From Candidatus Hydrogenedentota bacterium (GTDB taxonomy: Bacteria; Hydrogenedentota; Hydrogenedentia; Hydrogenedentales; SLHB01), in NCBI GenBank assembly GCA_013359265.1, contig JABWCD010000003.1, positions 186,001 through 250,000 on the forward strand: a stretch of 64,000 nt of DNA, in the 5' to 3' direction. This document shows positions 17,387 to 26,378 of the stretch, in pieces. The notes beneath the pieces were generated by a model, which ran no database searches, was not told where the DNA came from, and was given only the letters and a program-made list of their open reading frames with translations. The translations under genes and the position numbers were made by a program. Numbering within the stretch: position 1 is the stretch's first letter; the number at the start of each line of letters is the position of its first letter.

Positions 17387-18364
17387 CTAGAACGTAACCG
17401 GTTGCCGCTTTTCCGCGGATTCGATCGCGGCGAGGCCCATACGCACGGCCCACACGGCGTCCTCGGGCGTAACGCGCGGTTCGTGTTTGCCCTCGAGCCA
17501 ACCGTGGAAATCGAGCCATTCGAGGTAGTACGGACTATCGTTCACCGGACTCGCGGGCAGCACGACGCCCGGCGCCATGCCGCCTTCGCCGCGCAGTTGC
17601 GACGCGACGGGCGCTTCGCTGCTGTCGAACACGATCATGCCGTTGTCGCCGCACACTTCGACCTTCACCTTGAACCCGCTCGGGTGCGCCCACGATCCCG
17701 TCACCGTTGCGATGATGCCGCTCTTCATGCGGAACGTGACCATTGCGTAGTCGATGCCCTCGTCAATGCGCTCGCGCAGGTCCTGCGCAAACACGCGTTC
17801 GGGATCGCCGAAGACGTAGCGCAGCCAGTCGAAATCGTGAATGATGCAATCGAGCGTGACGCCCCCGCTCTTCTCGAAATCGCGGAACCACGCACCCTCT
17901 CCAAGCGGACTCTGCCCGCCGCGGAACGTCCGTATCGTCCCTACTTTCCCAACCTTGCCGTCTTCAATCTGCTGTTTGATCAGGCAGAACTCCTGGAAGT
18001 AGCGCACGACGTGACCGACGAACAGTTTCACGCCGGCTTTCGTCGCCGCGGCAAGCGCTTCGTCGCACTGCGCCAGCGTGCGGCAGAACGGTTTCTCGCA
18101 GAAAATGTGTTTTCCGTGTTTCGCCGCTTCGACGACATAGGCCGCGTGGTACGGCGTCGGCGTGCAGATCGCGACGACGTCGACGTCCGGCAACGCGCAC
18201 AAGGCGGGCGAATCGTCCACGACCTTCGCGCCGTACTGCCCGGCCAAGGCCACCGCGTTCTCGCGCACGGGGTCCGAGCACGCAACAATCCGAAAGCCCG
18301 CCTTGTCCGCGCACGGCGCGTGAAATTTTCCCAGCACGCCGCAACCAATAATTCCCAACCGCAT
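17387..18364 (-). CDS. Gfo/Idh/MocA family NAD(P)-dependent oxidoreductase
   Basis: 325 residues. The canonical dinucleotide-binding loop GIIGCGVLGKFH is at 4-15 and the Glu-Lys-Pro motif at 90-92 (CEKPF). The C-terminal domain holds the conserved SGGVTLDCIIHDFDWLRY segment. It closely resembles myo-inositol or glucoside 3-dehydrogenase-like enzymes, but the substrate is not determinable. It lies 20 bases downstream of the sulfatase gene on the same strand, giving the order sulfatase, this gene, second oxidoreductase. Confidence 0.92.
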   Translation of the reverse strand: MRLGIIGCGVLGKFHAPCADKAGFRIVACSDPVRENAVALAGQYGAKVVDDSPALCALPDVDVVAICTPTPYHAAYVVEAAKHGKHIFCEKPFCRTLAQCDEALAAATKAGVKLFVGHVVRYFQEFCLIKQQIEDGKVGKVGTIRTFRGGQSPLGEGAWFRDFEKSGGVTLDCIIHDFDWLRYVFGDPERVFAQDLRERIDEGIDYAMVTFRMKSGIIATVTGSWAHPSGFKVKVEVCGDNGMIVFDSSEAPVASQLRGEGGMAPGVVLPASPVNDSPYYLEWLDFHGWLEGKHEPRVTPEDAVWAVRMGLAAIESAEKRQPVTF

Positions 18365-18384
18365 AGCTACCCTTTCGCCAATAG

Positions 18385-19782
18385 TTACTCTTTACCGCCA
18401 CTTCCCTTTGCGGCGTCCTGCGCATTCACCGTCGGAAGCCATCGCGCCAAGTCCTTCTTCACATCCGCCGACTCAGGCTTGCCTGCCAGGTTCGTCCACT
18501 CGAGCGGGTCTTTTTCGTGATCGTACAGTTCTTCGCCGCCATCTTCGTAGCGAATGTAGCGCCACCGCTCCGAACGCACGGCGTGATTGTTGCGACCGTA
18601 CGTCGTCACGGCGGGGCGTTCCCACGGCGCGTCCGGCTTGCGCAACAACGGTGCCAAACTCCTTCCGTCAAGACCTTCCTTGCCGGGAAGCCCGCACGCA
18701 TCGATCAGCGTCGGATAGATGTCCAGCAAGCTGACCGGCCGATCGCAGCGCGACCCCGCGGTGGTCATTCCCGGCGCAACGCAGATAAACGGGCTGCGCG
18801 TCGCTTCTTCCCACAGCGCAAACTTGCGCCAATGCGTCTTCTCGCCGAGGTGCCAGCCGTGATCGCCCCACAGCACGACAATCGTGTTGTCCGCGTGCGG
18901 ACTGTCGTACAGCGCATCGAGTATGCGGCCAACGCACGCGTCCGCGAAAGCGATTGCAGCGAGGTAACACGAAACCGCGTTGGTCCATTGCTTTGCCTCG
19001 ATCACCGCGCGGTGATCGCCAACGCGCGCGAACTTTTTCCCGGTGGCAGGCACGTCATCCAGATCGTTCTCCAAAATCTTTGGAATTGTGACCTTGTCCG
19101 GCGGAAACATATCGACATACTTCTTCGGCACGTACCACGGCAAGTGCGGACGAATCATCCCCGCCGCAAGGAAGAACGGCTGCTCGTGTTTATCCCTCAA
19201 CTTGCCAACGGCCCAGTCCGCCAGCTTCCTGTCGCCCATGTCCTCGTCCGCGGCGTCGAGCGCGCCCCAATCGAAGTTGGACTTCTCGCCGGCGAACCCG
19301 TTCAATTTCTTCGGCGGCTCCGGGTCGCCCGGCCGCTTGAAGTACTCGTCCCAATGCTGCGGTTCTTCATACCCGCCGTGAGAGATTTTTCCTCCGCCGA
19401 ATACGCGGTACCCGTTCGCGCGAAAATGCTGCTGCAGGGTCACCGCGTCCGGCACCGCCGGCCGCCACGGCTGGCTGTTGTAATAGACCCCGGTCGTCGA
19501 CGGGCGCAGGCCTGTCATGATCGCCGTGCGCGACGCGTTGCACAGCGGCGCGGCGCAGTACGCCCGCGTGAAGGTCACGCCCCTCGAAGCCAGCCGGTCA
19601 ATGTTCGGCGTCTTCGCGTCGGGGTGCCCGCCGAGACAACCGATCCAATCGTTCAAATCGTCCACGGGGAGAAAAAGCACGTTTGGGCGCTTCGTCGCCG
19701 CAGCGTAACCCCGCATCGAAGCGAATGCCGTCGCGGCCACGCTTGCAGACGCGTTGTTCAAAAACGCTCGGCGCGTGAGCAT
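18385..19782 (-). CDS. Tat-exported type I sulfatase
   Basis: 465 residues from an ATG at 19782, preceded by GAGGGAAGGG. The twin-arginine leader TRRAFLNNASA directs folded export. The catalytic sequence C81-N-A-S-R85 (CNASRTAIMTG) follows the CxA/PxR rule for formylglycine conversion, and the metal-binding DD pair is at 41-42. The pattern (LPVDDLNDWIGCLGGHP, WGDHGWHLGEKTHWRK) resembles iduronate-2-sulfatase-like family S1 enzymes. It would cleave sulfate esters from polysaccharides outside the cytoplasm. It needs a formylglycine-generating or anaerobic maturase enzyme, not seen here. The longer frame to 19971 is unlikely. Confidence 0.93.
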   Translation of the reverse strand: MLTRRAFLNNASASVAATAFASMRGYAAATKRPNVLFLPVDDLNDWIGCLGGHPDAKTPNIDRLASRGVTFTRAYCAAPLCNASRTAIMTGLRPSTTGVYYNSQPWRPAVPDAVTLQQHFRANGYRVFGGGKISHGGYEEPQHWDEYFKRPGDPEPPKKLNGFAGEKSNFDWGALDAADEDMGDRKLADWAVGKLRDKHEQPFFLAAGMIRPHLPWYVPKKYVDMFPPDKVTIPKILENDLDDVPATGKKFARVGDHRAVIEAKQWTNAVSCYLAAIAFADACVGRILDALYDSPHADNTIVVLWGDHGWHLGEKTHWRKFALWEEATRSPFICVAPGMTTAGSRCDRPVSLLDIYPTLIDACGLPGKEGLDGRSLAPLLRKPDAPWERPAVTTYGRNNHAVRSERWRYIRYEDGGEELYDHEKDPLEWTNLAGKPESADVKKDLARWLPTVNAQDAAKGSGGKE

Positions 19783-19933
19783 GGCCCTTCCCTCCCATTC
19801 GGCGCGGATATTCGAGCAGTATCGCAAGCAACCGCGCCCGCGATCAATCGACCCGCGCGATCCTTGCGGCCTGCGGACTGCGCCCCATACAATTGACGGC
19901 GGTGCAGGGTAGCTTTGCGGAAGGGGAAATACG

Positions 19934-20893
19934 GTGGCGAAAACCGAGAGAGCGTTGCGGGCGGCGGGCAAGATTCAGGGCGTGGGCAACCACACCTACG
20001 AACTGGTCGAAGGCTGGGGACAGCTGCCGGACAAGATAAAGTTCGGCAATACGCACGGCATCGTCGAGGACTCGCACGGCCGTATTTACGTTCATAATCA
20101 GAGTCCGACCGGTCATTCGATGGTCGTGTTCGACGGCAAGGGCAAATTTGTCAAGGCCTGGGGTGCGGATTTCTGCAAAGGCGCTCACGGGCTGGAACTG
20201 AATCGCGAAGGCAGCGAAGAGTTTCTGTATCTCGCGCTCACGGACGAACACCGGTGCGTGAAAACTACACTGGACGGCGAAGTAGTGTGGGAATTGCCGT
20301 ATCCCGAGGAGGCGGGCGTGTACGATCGCCCCGAACGGTACGTGCCGACCAATATTGCGATCGCGCCGAATGGCGACTTCTACATCGCCGACGGATACGG
20401 CCTGAGCTACATTCATCAGTACAAGAAGAACGCCAAATACGTGCGCTCGTGGGGCGGCAAGGGGAGTGAACCCGGCAAAATGAACTGCTGTCACGGCATT
20501 CACGTCGACACGCGCGGCGAGAAACCGGAGATCGTCGTCGCCGACCGCGCGAATGTGCGCCTGCAGTATTTCGACCTGAAGGGCAAGCACCTCCAGTTCG
20601 TCACAAACGATCTGCTCTTCCCCTGCCACTTCGATCAACGCGGCGACGATCTTTTAGTTCCCGATCTCTTTGGCCGCGTCACGATCTTCGACAAGAACAA
20701 CAACCTCATCACGCACATCGGCGTCACACCCGGCGCAAACAAGATCGACAAGTGGCCCGACATCGCGATGAAGAAGCGCGTGCCAGGCAAGTTCACGTCC
20801 CCGCACGACGCGATGTGGGACCACGACGGCAACCTCTACTGCGTCGAATGGATTCCGCAGGGCCGCGTCACGAAATTCCGGCGGGTAGGGTAG
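19934..20893 (+). CDS. NHL-repeat / six-bladed beta-propeller protein
   Basis: 319 residues starting at GTG with GGAAGGGG upstream. Repeated blades of the NHL type are visible: THGIVEDSHGRIYVHNQ, TNIAIAPNGDFYIADGYG, HGIHVDTRGEKPEIVVADR, and SPHDAMWDHDGNLYCVEW. There is no signal peptide, so it is probably cytoplasmic. Relatives near sulfatases and Gfo/Idh/MocA enzymes are annotated as 6-bladed propellers or peptidylglycine-lyase-like proteins. No enzyme activity can be assigned. It is divergent from the sulfatase operon and may share its regulation. Confidence 0.82.
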   Translation: MAKTERALRAAGKIQGVGNHTYELVEGWGQLPDKIKFGNTHGIVEDSHGRIYVHNQSPTGHSMVVFDGKGKFVKAWGADFCKGAHGLELNREGSEEFLYLALTDEHRCVKTTLDGEVVWELPYPEEAGVYDRPERYVPTNIAIAPNGDFYIADGYGLSYIHQYKKNAKYVRSWGGKGSEPGKMNCCHGIHVDTRGEKPEIVVADRANVRLQYFDLKGKHLQFVTNDLLFPCHFDQRGDDLLVPDLFGRVTIFDKNNNLITHIGVTPGANKIDKWPDIAMKKRVPGKFTSPHDAMWDHDGNLYCVEWIPQGRVTKFRRVG

Positions 20894-20928
20894 GGTAAGT
20901 TAACGAAACGAAAACCTGGATAGCAGGA

Positions 20929-21204
20929 CTAGATTTTGCCTTTTTCCCGCAGCTTTTCAATCCATTGCTCACGGGACATTGGGCATTGAGCTAGCATCTT
21001 TACGTCGCGAAACGAGACATGAAGATCATTAGGTATGTGACCGTGACCGGCGTTTCTTGAAGACCCGTGCCTAATGCCAAAGTGCGCGATTAGTCGATTT
21101 TCGTGGTAAATCTTTGCAAGCGCGTGGGGTCGGTTTTTTCGTGAATCCAAAACAGCGTGAAGTTTCCTTGCGATCGCTTCCGCATCATCTTTGGAAATAC
21201 TCAT
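20929..21204 (-). CDS. Small uncharacterised protein, third gene of an AT-rich cluster
   Basis: 91 residues: an N-terminal helix (KDDAEAIARKLHAVL), a beta-rich Arg/His middle (KIYHENRLIAHFGIRHGSS, then GHGHIPNDLHVS) and a helical end (MSREQWIEKLREKGKI). Short strand-strand-helix proteins rich in His/Arg/Gly are often RNA-binding or toxin proteins. I do not recognise a specific family. The start overlaps the upstream 188-residue gene by 4 bases, so it is co-translated. Base composition is AT-richer than the flanks. Confidence 0.7.
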   Translation of the reverse strand: MSISKDDAEAIARKLHAVLDSRKNRPHALAKIYHENRLIAHFGIRHGSSRNAGHGHIPNDLHVSFRDVKMLAQCPMSREQWIEKLREKGKI

Positions 21205-21767
21205 TCGCTCACCGGCCGCATGAAATTCGCAAGAACTTGCTTCTTTCGCAACATCTCTGCGCCCAAATCGTCATCATCATGGCTGAACAGAAGTTCGTAT
21301 GAGGCCACCAGCATATCTTTCAGATTCTGCACCGATTCGACATCCGTATCGCCGGAGGCATTTACATTGGCGTCGAAAAATGTTGCGACGTAGCTTTCAT
21401 CGAAATTTCGCACGACTACTGGAATAGGAGCGATTATTTCGAAAGCCTCCGGAACAAGCGATTGAATCGTTAACGAAATCTGGGCGCTATTCCGAAGTTC
21501 CGCAACTTCGCGCTTAAGCATGGCCACATCATTCGAGAGAACGTGCATCGGCACCCTACTCTGCCACTCGCTGAGTAGAGTCTGGGCCATTGTTTGCAAC
21601 AATCCCGGAATTTCAAGTTCGGTTACGGGATTCACCAACAAGAATCTCGATTGAGGAAAGAGTTCCTCCGGCTCTTTGCACTCATCGGAGGCAAGCCAGT
21701 CGTCTTGATTCTCAGGTTCTGGATGGAAGAATTCAGCTATGTGTCTTGGTCTTGCCACTGCTAACAC
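21201..21767 (-). CDS. Uncharacterised protein, second gene of an AT-rich cluster
   Basis: 188 residues starting at GTG (a second GTG 9 bases in is possible). The sequence is acidic, with predicted helices (IPGLLQTMAQTLLSEWQ, NDVAMLKREVAELRNSAQ) and a strand-rich middle (EIIAPIPVVVRNFDESYVATFFD). It overlaps the upstream gene by 35 bases and the downstream gene by 4, which suggests a tight unit. No family is recognised. It could be a partner or immunity component of a toxin-like module, but this is inference only. Confidence 0.65.
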   Translation of the reverse strand: MLAVARPRHIAEFFHPEPENQDDWLASDECKEPEELFPQSRFLLVNPVTELEIPGLLQTMAQTLLSEWQSRVPMHVLSNDVAMLKREVAELRNSAQISLTIQSLVPEAFEIIAPIPVVVRNFDESYVATFFDANVNASGDTDVESVQNLKDMLVASYELLFSHDDDDLGAEMLRKKQVLANFMRPVSE

Positions 21768-22353
21768 CTTTGACCATTAAACCAAATTGAATCTCAGACC
21801 ACTCCACTAGCCGAACTAAGTAGTTATCATCGATCGTTTCCGAACGCTGCGCTTCTATAGTTACGCGCACCCTTTCGAGACCGCGCTGCACTTCCCAATC
21901 AAAGGATTCGAGCGCTCCACCGCGTATGTCAATTCCGCCTCTTAGTAGTCGCATTCCAAGATCGCCGGATCGAAAATCCTGAGTCAAACCTCGAATCAAT
22001 CCGTTCTCCGGAAGGTCAGCTATTGGCACTTCAAAGGTCGCGATTATGGAGACTTGTACCTTGACTCCTTCAAATCGCCGATAGAGCTCTTCGATTTCTT
22101 CAATCGAAGTAGTCGCCTTTGGGATGCGGGATGCCGGGAAGAAGCTAGATCGAGCAATGTCGACGTGAAAATGCTTTTCGCTATATCCACCAGAAATCAC
22201 TCCCACGAGGACTTGAGTCTCGCCCTGCATTAAGGTCGCGACGATTCGACTCTTTTTCGCAAGGTATTTGGCGAGTTCCGGACGGTCCTCGGCAAGCTCA
22301 CCGCAAGCGGTCAGATTCAGGCATTCACTCGTAGATAGATTGGGGATTCTCAT
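21733..22353 (-). CDS. Uncharacterised protein, first gene of an AT-rich cluster
   Basis: 206 residues from an ATG at 22353. The pattern is mixed alpha/beta with long strands (VQVSIIATFEVPIADL, VRVTIEAQRSE), no Cys-rich or membrane segment, and no recognisable motif. With its two overlapping downstream neighbours it forms a cluster of lower GC than either flank, placed between catabolic genes and purU. A TTATACT box lies about 60 bases upstream on the coding strand and may be its -10 element. Confidence 0.65.
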   Translation of the reverse strand: MRIPNLSTSECLNLTACGELAEDRPELAKYLAKKSRIVATLMQGETQVLVGVISGGYSEKHFHVDIARSSFFPASRIPKATTSIEEIEELYRRFEGVKVQVSIIATFEVPIADLPENGLIRGLTQDFRSGDLGMRLLRGGIDIRGGALESFDWEVQRGLERVRVTIEAQRSETIDDNYLVRLVEWSEIQFGLMVKGVSSGKTKTHS

Positions 22354-22508
22354 GTTCGGCCCGCAAAGCCTAATCTGGCAAATGTCTCCGATTCAAGCCG
22401 TTTAAGTATAACATGGGTGGTAGCGCGATAATTCAGCGGTGAATCGCCATATGCGACGTGTTTAGAATAGAGGACGAGCCTTTTTTCGAGCAGGACTGAC
22501 GCGCACCC

Positions 22509-22778
22509 ATGACCAAGCCCAATGACACAAACCGCGACGCTCTTGGAGACGCGGCTTTGAAACGCCTTTACGACATTCAGGACGAGTGCATGGAGTTGGC
22601 GGCGTCGTGCAGGAAGAGCGACGAGGAATTCGGCGCGGCGGCGCTCGGCGCAATAGCGTACCGTATCGAGGGGGAGATCCGTTTGCGCCAGCACGAGCTT
22701 GCGCCCGAACGATACCCTCATCCAAAGCAGCGCCCAACAGGCGCGCGCAAACGACGCAAACAACCGACGGAGCCGTGA
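22509..22778 (+). CDS. Small protein translationally coupled to purU
   Basis: 89 residues with a helical body (LKRLYDIQDECMELAASC, then FGAAALGAIAYRIEGEIRL) and a basic Pro/Arg-rich tail. No family is recognised. The stop overlaps the purU ATG by one base (TGATG), which argues it is a real coupled gene. Function may relate to one-carbon/purine metabolism only by position. Confidence 0.65.
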   Translation: MTKPNDTNRDALGDAALKRLYDIQDECMELAASCRKSDEEFGAAALGAIAYRIEGEIRLRQHELAPERYPHPKQRPTGARKRRKQPTEP

Positions 22779-23629
22779 TGACGCAGACCGTCCTATTGAT
22801 TCAATGTCCCGACAAAAAGGGCATTGTCGCGCGCGTGTCGGACTTCGTGTTCCGGCACGACGCGAACATCATCAACAGCGATCAGCACTCGACCGATCCC
22901 GAGGGTGGGCGCTTCTTCATGCGCCTCGAATTCGGACTAAACGAAGACAAGGTCCCGCGCGCGCAGTTCGAGCAGGATTGGGCGGCGGTGGCGAAAGAGC
23001 TCGGCGCCGCGTGGTCCCTGCACTACGGCACGGAACGCATGCGCATGGGCATCCTCGTGTCGAAGCAGGACCATTGCCTGTTCGATCTGCTGCACCGGCA
23101 GCGCAGCGGCGAATTACGCGTGGACATTCCGCTCGTCATCAGCAACCACGCCGACTGCCGCGAGTTGGTCGAGCGCTACGGCATTCCGTTCCACCACGTT
23201 CCCGTCACGCCGGAGACGCAGCGCATCGCAGAGCGGCAGATGCTTCCGCTGCTGCGCGGCGCAACGGACTTTTGCGTGCTCGCCCGCTACATGCGCGTGT
23301 TGTCCGACGACTTCTTGACGGTTTACGGCCGCGACATCATTAACATCCACCACAGTTTCCTGCCGTCGTTCAAAGGCGCGGACCCGTACCGCCAGGCGCA
23401 CGACCGCGGCGTGAAAATCATTGGGGCGACGGCGCATTTCGTCACGCGGGAATTGGATGAGGGGCCGATCATCGAACAGATGGTCGATCGCGTGTATTAC
23501 AAAGACACCATCGATGACCTGCGCCGCAAGGGCCGGAACCTCGAGAAGCTCGCGCTCGCGAATGCCATACAGGCCTACGTCGAGCACCGCATCATTCTCG
23601 ACGCAAACCGGACGATCGTTTTTCAGTAG
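22778..23629 (+). CDS. purU: Formyltetrahydrofolate deformylase
   Basis: 283 residues. An N-terminal ACT domain (VLLIQCPDKKGIVARVSDFVF) is followed by a formyltransferase-fold domain with the catalytic signature NIHHSFLPSFKGADPY and the downstream IGATAHFVTRELDEGPII. These supply the conserved Asn-His-Asp catalytic set. PurU hydrolyses 10-formyl-THF to formate and THF, balancing one-carbon pools and supplying formate for PurT. The start at 22778 is fixed by overlap with the upstream small gene. The gene stops immediately before the convergent membrane-protein stop (23630). Confidence 0.94.
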   Translation: MTQTVLLIQCPDKKGIVARVSDFVFRHDANIINSDQHSTDPEGGRFFMRLEFGLNEDKVPRAQFEQDWAAVAKELGAAWSLHYGTERMRMGILVSKQDHCLFDLLHRQRSGELRVDIPLVISNHADCRELVERYGIPFHHVPVTPETQRIAERQMLPLLRGATDFCVLARYMRVLSDDFLTVYGRDIINIHHSFLPSFKGADPYRQAHDRGVKIIGATAHFVTRELDEGPIIEQMVDRVYYKDTIDDLRRKGRNLEKLALANAIQAYVEHRIILDANRTIVFQ

Positions 23630-24211
23630 CTACGTACTGGCGCGCGCGATCTCCCGCTGCAGGATGTTCAACTGGCGGTAGGCCATGAAACCGCCGATCA
23701 TCGAGTAGAGCGCGAACGCGTGGAACGCGACGCTCATCCAATCCTGAAACAGGACGAACAACAACCCATCCAGCACGTATAACACCATGCCGACGGCAAA
23801 TATCGGCAGGATGCGTTTGCGTGACAACCAACCGAAACCGCAGAGGACCACGGCAACAAACAACGTGAACCCGATCGAGATCGCCCTCGCCGCTACCGCA
23901 ATTTCCGGTTCTTGGTTTACAGCTTCCATGGTGAAGACGTCGACGATGAGCGTCACGCCCAGACCGACCACGAAATAGATTCCGCCGCCGAAGAGATTGA
24001 TTCCGGTGTTCACGAGGGACAACCCGGCGACCCAATAAAACCAGTTCGCGCCGTTGTCGCCGGTCTGTTTCAATGCCGCAACGCGGTTGTGAAACGCGAC
24101 CGCCGGGTCATTTGTGGGCTGTGCATTCGCCTCGAGCGATGGTGGCCCTGCGTCGGTGTCCGGCGCGTCGGGCAGTTCAAGTTGCGAGGGACGAGGTTCG
24201 TTATCGTTCAT
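23630..24211 (-). CDS. Small four-helix membrane protein
   Basis: 193 residues from ATG 24211, preceded by GGGGA. A ~45-residue polar, Pro/Asp-rich N-terminus is followed by four hydrophobic segments (about 60-80, 88-105, 116-138 and 146-185) and a short basic end. I do not recognise the family. It is convergent with purU, and the stops are adjacent. No partner gene suggests a role. Confidence 0.75.
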   Translation of the reverse strand: MNDNEPRPSQLELPDAPDTDAGPPSLEANAQPTNDPAVAFHNRVAALKQTGDNGANWFYWVAGLSLVNTGINLFGGGIYFVVGLGVTLIVDVFTMEAVNQEPEIAVAARAISIGFTLFVAVVLCGFGWLSRKRILPIFAVGMVLYVLDGLLFVLFQDWMSVAFHAFALYSMIGGFMAYRQLNILQREIARAST

Positions 24212-24397
24212 GGCGTGGTCCCCTTTGCGCGGTTCGATCCCCGTAATAGCCACACGGAAAACTCTACCCTGCCGTCACCGGCTGGTTGCCGGCCCACCCC
24301 TGATCGCGCAACGACTATAGCACAGTGCCTCCGTGATCGAGCTATTCCGAAAAGCTCCCCTTCACGACGACTCGAGCATTCCAGTTTGCACGACCGA

Positions 24398-25567
24398 TTA
24401 GATCGCCTTGTGCAAATCCAGCCGCAGCGCGTACTCGAACACCCACATCGCGCCCCAGCACGCGAACAGCGGCGTCTTCGCCCGGGAATTCGACGTCATC
24501 AGGATGATCGCGCCGAACACATAGAGTTCCCAGAGATTGCGCAGGAACGACCAGTCCTCGGACCAGACATTGCCGCTCACCACGCACGCTAGTGCGGCGT
24601 ACAGAATCCAGGCGATCTTCTCATGCGGCTCGGCGGTTGCCCCCTTCAGCGCGAAGCCGGCTGCCACGGCGAACGCGGCGACGAGCAGCATTTGAACAAA
24701 GCCCGCAATCTCCTGTCCCGTTGAAAACGACATCTTGTCGGCAAGGCTGGTCACGAAACTGACCAGCGGCAGGCTCAAGGTTCCCGAATCGCTCGACGCG
24801 AAGTGCCCCCAGTTGAATCGCAAGTACACCTGCCAAGCCACGCCAACCACGATCGGTACGGCCAACCAAAGGCGCGCGTCCCATGACCGGGTCTTCCACG
24901 AGCGCCATCCGCCGGCCAACGCAATCGACGCGGAAGTCAGCGCGGTGGTCTCGCGCGCCAGAACGGCAAGCGCGCCGAACAGCGTCGCGCGCGCGGGGCG
25001 TCGCGCCCGCACGAGCCACAGCATCGCGAGTAGCAGCGCCGCGGCGATGATTTCTGCAAAGTCGCGTGCGAGCGACAACACGAAACCGGGGTAGCAGGCG
25101 AATGCAAGTCCCCACCCCGCGTGCAGCCCCAACGCGCGCGCGTAGTTGCTCCCTACCCATGCGATGACGCAGATGCCCACGTAGTTCACCGCGATCATCC
25201 AGAACGGTACGGCGGATACATTACCCAGCGAGAGAAGATTCACGATGACCGGATACAGGATGCGTTGCTGCCGGTATGCGGGGAGGTCAAGGGTAATCCC
25301 GTAGTCGGTGACGCGATCGGTGAGCGGATCGAGCGCGAGACGGTAGTAGAACTGGCCATCGTGGCCGGCGGAATCGCGCTGGACGTATAAGGCCTTCGGT
25401 GCGTCTTTTGGATTCGTTGCGGCGTCACCCGCCGTTACAAAGTAGGACGCATCCCAATCGTGCGTCGCCAGCCGAACCGCGATGAAGACGGCATACGAAA
25501 TCATCGTGAATGCGAGGACGTAGATCGGCGCGTTCGTTCTTTCCCAAAGTGACTTCAATGGCCACAC
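24398..25567 (-). CDS. Multi-pass membrane protein, GT-C-like
   Basis: About 389 residues from a GTG at 25567; a TTG at 25558 or a longer frame to 25732 are alternatives. Around ten hydrophobic segments are visible. The first loop contains SAGHDGQFYYRLALDP, followed by YRQQRILYPVIVNLLSLG and a RETTAL motif. These are typical of GT-C-fold mannosyl/glycosyl transferase-like families, which use lipid-linked sugars at the membrane. Sugar donor and acceptor are unknown. The upstream extension is Arg/Lys-rich and not credible coding. Confidence 0.8.
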   Translation of the reverse strand: MWPLKSLWERTNAPIYVLAFTMISYAVFIAVRLATHDWDASYFVTAGDAATNPKDAPKALYVQRDSAGHDGQFYYRLALDPLTDRVTDYGITLDLPAYRQQRILYPVIVNLLSLGNVSAVPFWMIAVNYVGICVIAWVGSNYARALGLHAGWGLAFACYPGFVLSLARDFAEIIAAALLLAMLWLVRARRPARATLFGALAVLARETTALTSASIALAGGWRSWKTRSWDARLWLAVPIVVGVAWQVYLRFNWGHFASSDSGTLSLPLVSFVTSLADKMSFSTGQEIAGFVQMLLVAAFAVAAGFALKGATAEPHEKIAWILYAALACVVSGNVWSEDWSFLRNLWELYVFGAIILMTSNSRAKTPLFACWGAMWVFEYALRLDLHKAI

Positions 25568-26378
25568 CTGCTTTGTAAACGCATTATGTCTTTTCGTCCG
25601 CGGATTGCGCCATTGAAAAAGCGATTGTCCATCGGCGCCGAATCGGACGTGTGTACGCAAGTGTAGGAAAAGTAATCGATTACGCGACGCGGTAATCGGA
25701 GGGCTGCGCCACTTTCCGAGAGGTCTCGGCACGAAGCTGAGTAGACAACCCCAAACAAAACTGCTAAACTAGGGCGAGTTTGGGTGATACGCGAGCAGTA
25801 CTCTCTTTACACGTTGGAGGCCGGTCTTGACCGTCTCACAATCGGTCATCAAGCAGTTCGACACTGCCGCGAACTGTTCTCGTATCGTAACTCGCGTATT
25901 TGCAATGTGTTGCGTTGATATGAGACCCCATCGGCGTGCTGCGCGCCGCGTTTGGGGAGTCTTGGGATATGCGTCGCAAACGCTTGGTGCAAAGGCGTTT
26001 ATCGCGACGTGTGCCTCGGTTTCGGGACCCAGTCGGGTGAATCATTCGCTTTTGGTTGAATTAATGGGATCTGGATGGAGCGGTCGGCGTTAGGGCCACT
26101 TTGGTCTTAAGCACGTGTGTGAAGGATTACTGGTACGATCTAGACTGGAAGTATCTGAAAACAAATGCATTACGCCATTCGGGACGCATCGCGGCGAGCA
26201 GGGTCTGGCTGACCTGCCTATTGGGGGGAGCGCGGCGTGCGGGAAGGGTGCGAATGGGAATATATAAATCGCGGCACCGCAATCACGGGCAGTTCAGGCG
26301 GCCGGCGCCTTAGCAAGTCGCCACGCGCAACGCGTACATTCCGGTAGCCAACGTACAGAGGGAGCCCCCACAGAAGCC
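25568..26378. other. Long intergenic region without a convincing gene
   Basis: About 810 bases with mixed composition. A 12-base palindrome (GTAATCGATTAC) sits at 25672-25683. An 88-codon frame starts at TTG 25827 with GGAGG six bases upstream, but its translation is not protein-like enough to call. A TATATAAAT stretch near 26260 could be promoter-like for the IMPase gene. No RNA gene or repeat family was recognised. Confidence 0.5.

Noticed and set aside
16376-18520. 714-codon forward frame
   Set aside because: It lies antisense to two clear Gfo/Idh/MocA genes; composition is typical of a GC-rich shadow.
25827-26093. 88-codon frame with a GGAGG site
   Set aside because: TTG start, composition not protein-like, no homologous pattern seen; kept only as an intergenic note.
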